Made by a program: the position numbers and the translations under genes. A stretch of DNA of 18,426 nucleotides from Caulobacteraceae bacterium. GTDB taxonomy: Bacteria > Pseudomonadota > Alphaproteobacteria > Caulobacterales > Caulobacteraceae. The notes beneath the pieces are model-generated. The model ran no database searches and was not told the DNA's origin. It saw nothing but the letters and a program-made list of their open reading frames with translations. The DNA lies in NCBI GenBank assembly GCA_020852035.1, contig JADZBR010000229.1:1-18426 (forward strand). Direction: 5' to 3'. The first letter of the stretch is position 1. Each line of letters starts with the position of its first letter. Positions 14,355 to 18,426 of this stretch are shown piece by piece.

Positions 14355-16802
14355 ATGCGTCGGGTTGTCCTCGCCGTTGGGCTCGTGCTGTGCGCGGGGC
14401 TTAGGCCGCACGGCGCTGCGGCTCGCCCGTTCACGGTCGAGGATCTCCTGGCGCAGGAAAGCTTTGGGGAGGTGTCGGTTGATCCGGCGGGGCGTTACGC
14501 CGTCATCGAGCGGCGGGGCGCTTACGACTCGGCCGCCCGCTTTGATGCGCAACACCGTAACCCGTTGGGGGCCAGCCGGCTCCTGATCTCCGATCTGGCG
14601 GGAGATCCGGCCGGGCGACCGTTGATGGCACAGCCGAAGGGCTTCGGCTACCTGGCTGGACCCTGGGCGCCGGACAGCGCCCACTTGGCCGTGTTTCGGG
14701 TGGCGGACGGCGGCTGGGAGCTCGGGGTGGTCACGCGGCGGAGCGGCGAGGTCCGGTGGCTCGGCGTCACGCCGGCGTCCAACGCCACCGGGCGCAGCGT
14801 CCTTTGGGCGTCGGCCCACGATCTCCTGGTTCTGGCCCGCCCTTCTGGTGACCCGCCCTGGGAGCTGCGTCTTGGATCGCAATCGGCGCGCCGGCTGCCG
14901 CCGCGATGGGCGGCGGCGGCGGCTGGCGCAGCGGCCTACACCCTTATCGGCAGCGGCGCCTACGCTCAGGCCGCGCCGACCCCCGCGCCCGCGCATCTGC
15001 TGCGCTTCGACGTGCGGGATGGGACGCAGGCAGCGCTGGCCAAAGGGGCGTTCCTCGACATGGAGCTGGCCCCAGGTGGGCGGCGACTGGCGCTGTTGGC
15101 CGCCGGTGCGCGCCTTCAACCCGCCGAAGGGCGCCCGCCCCAGGGCGCCTGGGGGACCGGGACGGAGGCCACGCAACTGGCGATTCTGGATCTCGAAACC
15201 CGACAGATCGTCCGACCGTGTGGGGACTGCGATGTGCTGGACACCCTGTTGAGCTGGTCGCCATCAGGGCGAGGGCTGCTGGTGTTTGCGCGGGGACCGG
15301 ATGCGCCTTGGACGGAGGGGACCTTCCGGATCTTCGAAACCGAGTCGGCCCGGTTCACGACGTTGAACACCCAGGCGCTCGTTGCGGACCTCCAACATCG
15401 GCCGGCGGCGGTCGAGACGGGCTGGCTGGGCGAGACGCCTATCGTGCGGGCGCGATCCCGCGCCGACGAAAAGGGACGGGCGGATTGGTGGCGCCTGTCC
15501 GCCGCCAGCCCGGTCAACCTGACTGCTCGGCTGCCGGGCGCACCGCGCGCGACCTGGATCGGCGCTGATCGCCTGCGGGTGGTCGCCGATGGCCGCCTGT
15601 GGGCGGTCTCCACGGTTGGCGTCGTCCGGAAGATCGGCGTGAGCGGGGTGACGCCGCTGCCCGTTCGGCGCTCGGCGGTCGTCTCGCGCCTGCGCTACCT
15701 CGGTAAGGCTGCTCCCGAAACCCTCCTACTGCGCGGCGACCGCGGGCGGCTGCGGCTGGAAGACGGCCGGGACGCCGGCTTGACGATCACGCGCGCGGAC
15801 ACCGCCTTCGCCTACATCGCCGCGCGCCGGGCCCTGCTGGCGGCGCGAACTTCGCCCAGGGGTGAAGAAACGCTCGAGCTGCGTCGCCCTCGGCGACCGC
15901 CTACGGTGATCTCCCGGATCAACGCCGGCCTGAAGGATGTGGATGTTCCAAAGCTCCTGCCGATCCATCACCTCGGTCCCCACGGCGAGCATCTGACCAG
16001 CTGGCTCTATCTGCCGACCGGGACGCCCGGGGCGGCCGCGCCGCCCCTCATCGTGCGTCCCTATCTGGGGGATGTCTATGATGCGCCGCCGGCGGCGAAA
16101 CCGCCGATCCTGAACTTTGCGATCGACGTGCGAATGCTCGTCGGCCACGGCTATGCGGTGCTGCTTCCCAGCCTTCCGCTGGCGATGTCGGATCGCGAGC
16201 CCCTGGCGGGGATCGCCAGGCGAGTTCTGGGCGTGGTGGACGCCGCCGCGGCGCAGGCGCCGGACGCGTTCGATCCGGATCGCGTGGCGCTTTGGGGACA
16301 CAGTTACGGCGGCTACACCACGCTGGGGGTGATCGGTCAGACCGATCGGTTCAAGGCGGCTATCGCTATGAACGCGCCGAGCGATCTGCTCAGCCTCTAT
16401 GGCGTCTTCCAGCCGAGCTGGCGGGTCAGCCCCGAAGATGGGGTCTGGCCGAGCTGGCCCGCCGGCTTCGCCGAGAACGCCCAAGGACGCATGGGCGTCC
16501 CGCCTTGGCGCGCCCCGGCCCGCTATCTTCGCAACAGCCCGGTCTTCGCAGTTGAAGCGATCCACACCCCGGTGCTGCTGATTCATGGCGATCAGGATCC
16601 CATCGGGCTTGGCCAGGCCGAGGAGATGTTCTCGGCGCTCTGGCGCCTGCGCAAGGATGCGATCCTCATCACCTACTGGGGCGAGGGACACATCGTCGCC
16701 AGCCCCGGCAACCTGCGCGATCTCTACACGCGCGCCTTCGCCTGGCTGGATCGCTATCTTGCGCCAGCGCGCCCACCGGGCCGCCCGACGTCCGGCGCCT
16801 AG
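14355..16802 (+). CDS. Lasso peptide isopeptidase, AtxE family (S9-type serine hydrolase)
   Basis: An 815-residue secreted alpha/beta hydrolase of the prolyl-oligopeptidase type. Residues 1-23 are a signal peptide (VVLAVGLVLCAGLRPHGAAA), followed by FTVEDLLAQESFGEVSVDPAGRYAVIERRG. A beta-propeller-like part fills about 30-540, and the C-terminal hydrolase domain carries the triad Ser650 (GHSYGGY), Asp748 (HGDQDP) and His779 (GEGHIV). AtxE enzymes cut the isopeptide bond that closes the lasso ring, linearising the peptide. The assignment rests on this architecture plus the receptor upstream and the cyclase downstream. The protein seems longer than homologues I recall (about 700 residues), with an Ala-rich stretch near residues 184-205. 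The ATG at 14355 has GGAAGG 8 nt upstream and starts the signal peptide; earlier codons lie in the receptor gene. A general S9 dipeptidyl-peptidase remains the main alternative. Confidence 0.85.
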   Translation: MRRVVLAVGLVLCAGLRPHGAAARPFTVEDLLAQESFGEVSVDPAGRYAVIERRGAYDSAARFDAQHRNPLGASRLLISDLAGDPAGRPLMAQPKGFGYLAGPWAPDSAHLAVFRVADGGWELGVVTRRSGEVRWLGVTPASNATGRSVLWASAHDLLVLARPSGDPPWELRLGSQSARRLPPRWAAAAAGAAAYTLIGSGAYAQAAPTPAPAHLLRFDVRDGTQAALAKGAFLDMELAPGGRRLALLAAGARLQPAEGRPPQGAWGTGTEATQLAILDLETRQIVRPCGDCDVLDTLLSWSPSGRGLLVFARGPDAPWTEGTFRIFETESARFTTLNTQALVADLQHRPAAVETGWLGETPIVRARSRADEKGRADWWRLSAASPVNLTARLPGAPRATWIGADRLRVVADGRLWAVSTVGVVRKIGVSGVTPLPVRRSAVVSRLRYLGKAAPETLLLRGDRGRLRLEDGRDAGLTITRADTAFAYIAARRALLAARTSPRGEETLELRRPRRPPTVISRINAGLKDVDVPKLLPIHHLGPHGEHLTSWLYLPTGTPGAAAPPLIVRPYLGDVYDAPPAAKPPILNFAIDVRMLVGHGYAVLLPSLPLAMSDREPLAGIARRVLGVVDAAAAQAPDAFDPDRVALWGHSYGGYTTLGVIGQTDRFKAAIAMNAPSDLLSLYGVFQPSWRVSPEDGVWPSWPAGFAENAQGRMGVPPWRAPARYLRNSPVFAVEAIHTPVLLIHGDQDPIGLGQAEEMFSALWRLRKDAILITYWGEGHIVASPGNLRDLYTRAFAWLDRYLAPARPPGRPTSGA

Positions 16803-18426
16803 CTGCGCCAGTGACGCACCCATGATTCCAGGGCCGCAGCGACCAGGATTTCTCCGCCACCGGCATGTCGAAGCAGGTGGTTGTGCCGCAGCGCCTCCTC
16901 GAGCCGCCCGCGATCAATCACACCCGCCGCGACGAGATACCCGTCGAGCAGGTGGGGGCGCAGAAAGTCCAGGCTGGCCGCCACGGTCCGAGCGTGGAAC
17001 GCGGTGAGCTCCCCCTTCTTGCGCCGTTCGACGATGATCGCAGGCAAGCGATCGGCGAAGGTGCGCCGCGCCAGGGCCCGTTCGCGCCCACGGCGTTGAA
17101 GCGCGGCGACGGGAACCTGCAGGCAGAACTCCACGATCGGTTGGGCGAACAGGGGATAGAGGAGATCAGCCGAGCGCGTGAGCCGCCGATCCCCCGTCGC
17201 CACATGCGCATTGGCCAGGCCTATGACCTGCAGCCGCTTGGCCGGCGCCGACCGGGCGCTCGCCCTGATCCACGGGTGGCGCGCCTGCGCAAGGGACTTG
17301 GGGACGGCGGCGATCGGGCGGCGGTGTTCGGCAGGCGGGTCATGCGCGCCGATCGCGTCGGCGGCGACGCGCCAGACCGAGCGTCTCAGCATGCTGGCGA
17401 CATGGGCGACCATCGGGTCGAGCAGGGCGATCGGTCCGCGCCGCCGCAGCTCGTCCGCAAGGCCCAGGACAGTGGGCATCTGATAGAAGACGGCGTCGCC
17501 GCCTTGGCCCGACAGCAGGGCCGTCGCCTCATGCCGCGCCAGCTGCGCGGCCACGTCGCGATCGAGCCGTGGTACTAGGGCGTTCATCGGGGGGCGGGGA
17601 GCGCGGGCGACCTCGGCGAAGTCGGCCTCCACCAGGGGACATACCGTCAGGCGCACGGCAGTCAATTCTACGTCGATCGCCGCCGTGACCGCGCGGGCAT
17701 AGGCTTGCTCATCACCCTCGGGACGGTCCGAGACATAGTTCAGCCAGAGCGCGATCTGATCGGTCAGGCCGAGCCGGCCAAGCGAGCCGGCGACAATCGC
17801 CGAGTCCAGGCCGCCGGAGACCTCGACTGCGGCGCGCCTACGCCCGCCCATCAGCGCGCCGATCACCATGTCCAGACGGCCGCGAAGTTCGTCGGCCAGG
17901 TCTGCGTCCGCACGCTGGTCACAACTCGCAGCGAAGGCGGCGGGCGACCAGATCAGCGTGGTGGCGTCTAGCCGGGCCAAGCCGCGATGGGCGCCCGGCG
18001 CCACATCCAAAACGCCCTCGAGCCCGAGTTCCGAGGTCGCCGCCGACGCGGCGCCCATGAAGCGGCCGACCGCGGCCCAGTCCAGGCGCAGACCTTGCGG
18101 CCAGAACGCGCGGGGCAGGCGTGAAAAATCTGAACTGACGAGCGTCAGCGGTCCATGCCGCCACACCAAGGCGTCGATCCCGCCCGACGGGTCGCGGTAC
18201 ACGCCGCCGTCGTCTCCGCCCAGCAGGGCGACATAGCGGCCGAAGGTGTCTCGCCGCAGGCCGTGGTAAGGTGCTAGCCCCCCTCCATCGCCGAGCGGGA
18301 GACGGTCGCGGCGGGCGCCGTCCGAGGCGCGGTAGATCTCCCCGTAAATGAATCCCCTTCGGCCCCAAGGTATGACGACCTCTCGGTCTGCGCGCGGTGT
18401 CAGGACCACCAATCCCTCGCTGCGTC
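16799..18426 (-). CDS. Lasso peptide cyclase (asparagine synthetase-like C protein), 5' end off the window
   Basis: An ATP-dependent macrolactam synthetase that in the family adenylates a side-chain Asp/Glu carboxylate of the precursor and closes the ring on the freed N-terminus. The synthetase domain shows EVSGGLDSA (ATP pyrophosphate loop, about 17799-17822), LSGQGGDAVFYQ (near 17490-17515), a motif typical of lasso cyclases, and ERRKKGELTAFH near the C-terminus. The N-terminal part has the shape of the glutaminase domain (SSDFSRLPRAFWPQGLRLDW) and the expected lack of a need for its Cys nucleophile. 537 codons follow the first possible start, a TTG at 18412, but the frame stays open to the edge. 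The family usually has some 40 more N-terminal residues, so the true start is probably outside. Convergent with the isopeptidase. Confidence 0.9.
   Translation of the reverse strand, partial: RSEGLVVLTPRADREVVIPWGRRGFIYGEIYRASDGARRDRLPLGDGGGLAPYHGLRRDTFGRYVALLGGDDGGVYRDPSGGIDALVWRHGPLTLVSSDFSRLPRAFWPQGLRLDWAAVGRFMGAASAATSELGLEGVLDVAPGAHRGLARLDATTLIWSPAAFAASCDQRADADLADELRGRLDMVIGALMGGRRRAAVEVSGGLDSAIVAGSLGRLGLTDQIALWLNYVSDRPEGDEQAYARAVTAAIDVELTAVRLTVCPLVEADFAEVARAPRPPMNALVPRLDRDVAAQLARHEATALLSGQGGDAVFYQMPTVLGLADELRRRGPIALLDPMVAHVASMLRRSVWRVAADAIGAHDPPAEHRRPIAAVPKSLAQARHPWIRASARSAPAKRLQVIGLANAHVATGDRRLTRSADLLYPLFAQPIVEFCLQVPVAALQRRGRERALARRTFADRLPAIIVERRKKGELTAFHARTVAASLDFLRPHLLDGYLVAAGVIDRGRLEEALRHNHLLRHAGGGEILVAAALESWVRHWRS

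Noticed and set aside
16799..18426. True glutamine-dependent asparagine synthetase (AsnB)
   Set aside because: The motifs and context fit the lasso cyclase better: SGQGGDAVFYQ, a convergent isopeptidase, and a nearby FecIR/TonB receptor set. The N-terminal Cys cannot be checked because the 5' end is outside the window.
1..18426. CRISPR arrays, tRNA, rRNA or insertion sequences
   Set aside because: No regularly spaced repeats, no cloverleaf or rRNA-like stretch, and no transposase or terminal inverted repeats were seen.

Overview
The window is about 18.4 kb of high-GC DNA with tightly packed genes, frequent short overlaps and GTG/TTG-tolerant starts. FecIR-type signalling, a TonB-dependent receptor and lasso-peptide genes together suggest an alphaproteobacterium, most likely of the Caulobacterales (Caulobacter/Phenylobacterium-like). 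The taxon is an inference from gene content and GC, not from a marker gene.

Left part (1-4734, all on the minus strand): a catabolic-looking run. In transcription order it holds a Rieske non-haem iron oxygenase, an alpha/beta hydrolase, an amidohydrolase-fold protein whose metal ligands appear to be lost, a second alpha/beta hydrolase, a small membrane protein that overlaps it, and a second amidohydrolase that runs off the left edge. This resembles a pathway that oxygenates and then hydrolyses an aromatic or other cyclic substrate. The substrate cannot be read from the sequence.

Middle (4735-9609): a ParD/ParE toxin-antitoxin pair on the plus strand with a very clear promoter and a perfect palindromic operator. 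It is followed by a convergent minus-strand operon of a membrane-anchored M20 metallopeptidase, a GH13 alpha-glucosidase and a small cupin. A 534-nt gap then separates this operon from the plus-strand genes to the right.

Right part (9610-18426): the most interesting region, and I read it as one side of a lasso peptide gene cluster. On the plus strand are an ECF sigma factor, a FecR-type anti-sigma regulator, a TonB-dependent receptor with an N-terminal STN signalling domain, and a secreted S9-type alpha/beta hydrolase that fits the lasso peptide isopeptidase (AtxE) family. Facing it on the minus strand is an asparagine-synthetase-like lasso cyclase (C protein), whose 5' end leaves the window. 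The two convergent genes share a single CTAG as both stop codons. The likely logic is as follows. The lasso peptide is made by the C protein with a precursor A and a B protease, which should lie just right of the window. The exported peptide is taken back up through the TonB receptor, the STN domain signals through FecR to the sigma factor, and the isopeptidase linearises the peptide in the periplasm. Precursor and leader peptidase are not in the window, so the product cannot be predicted here.
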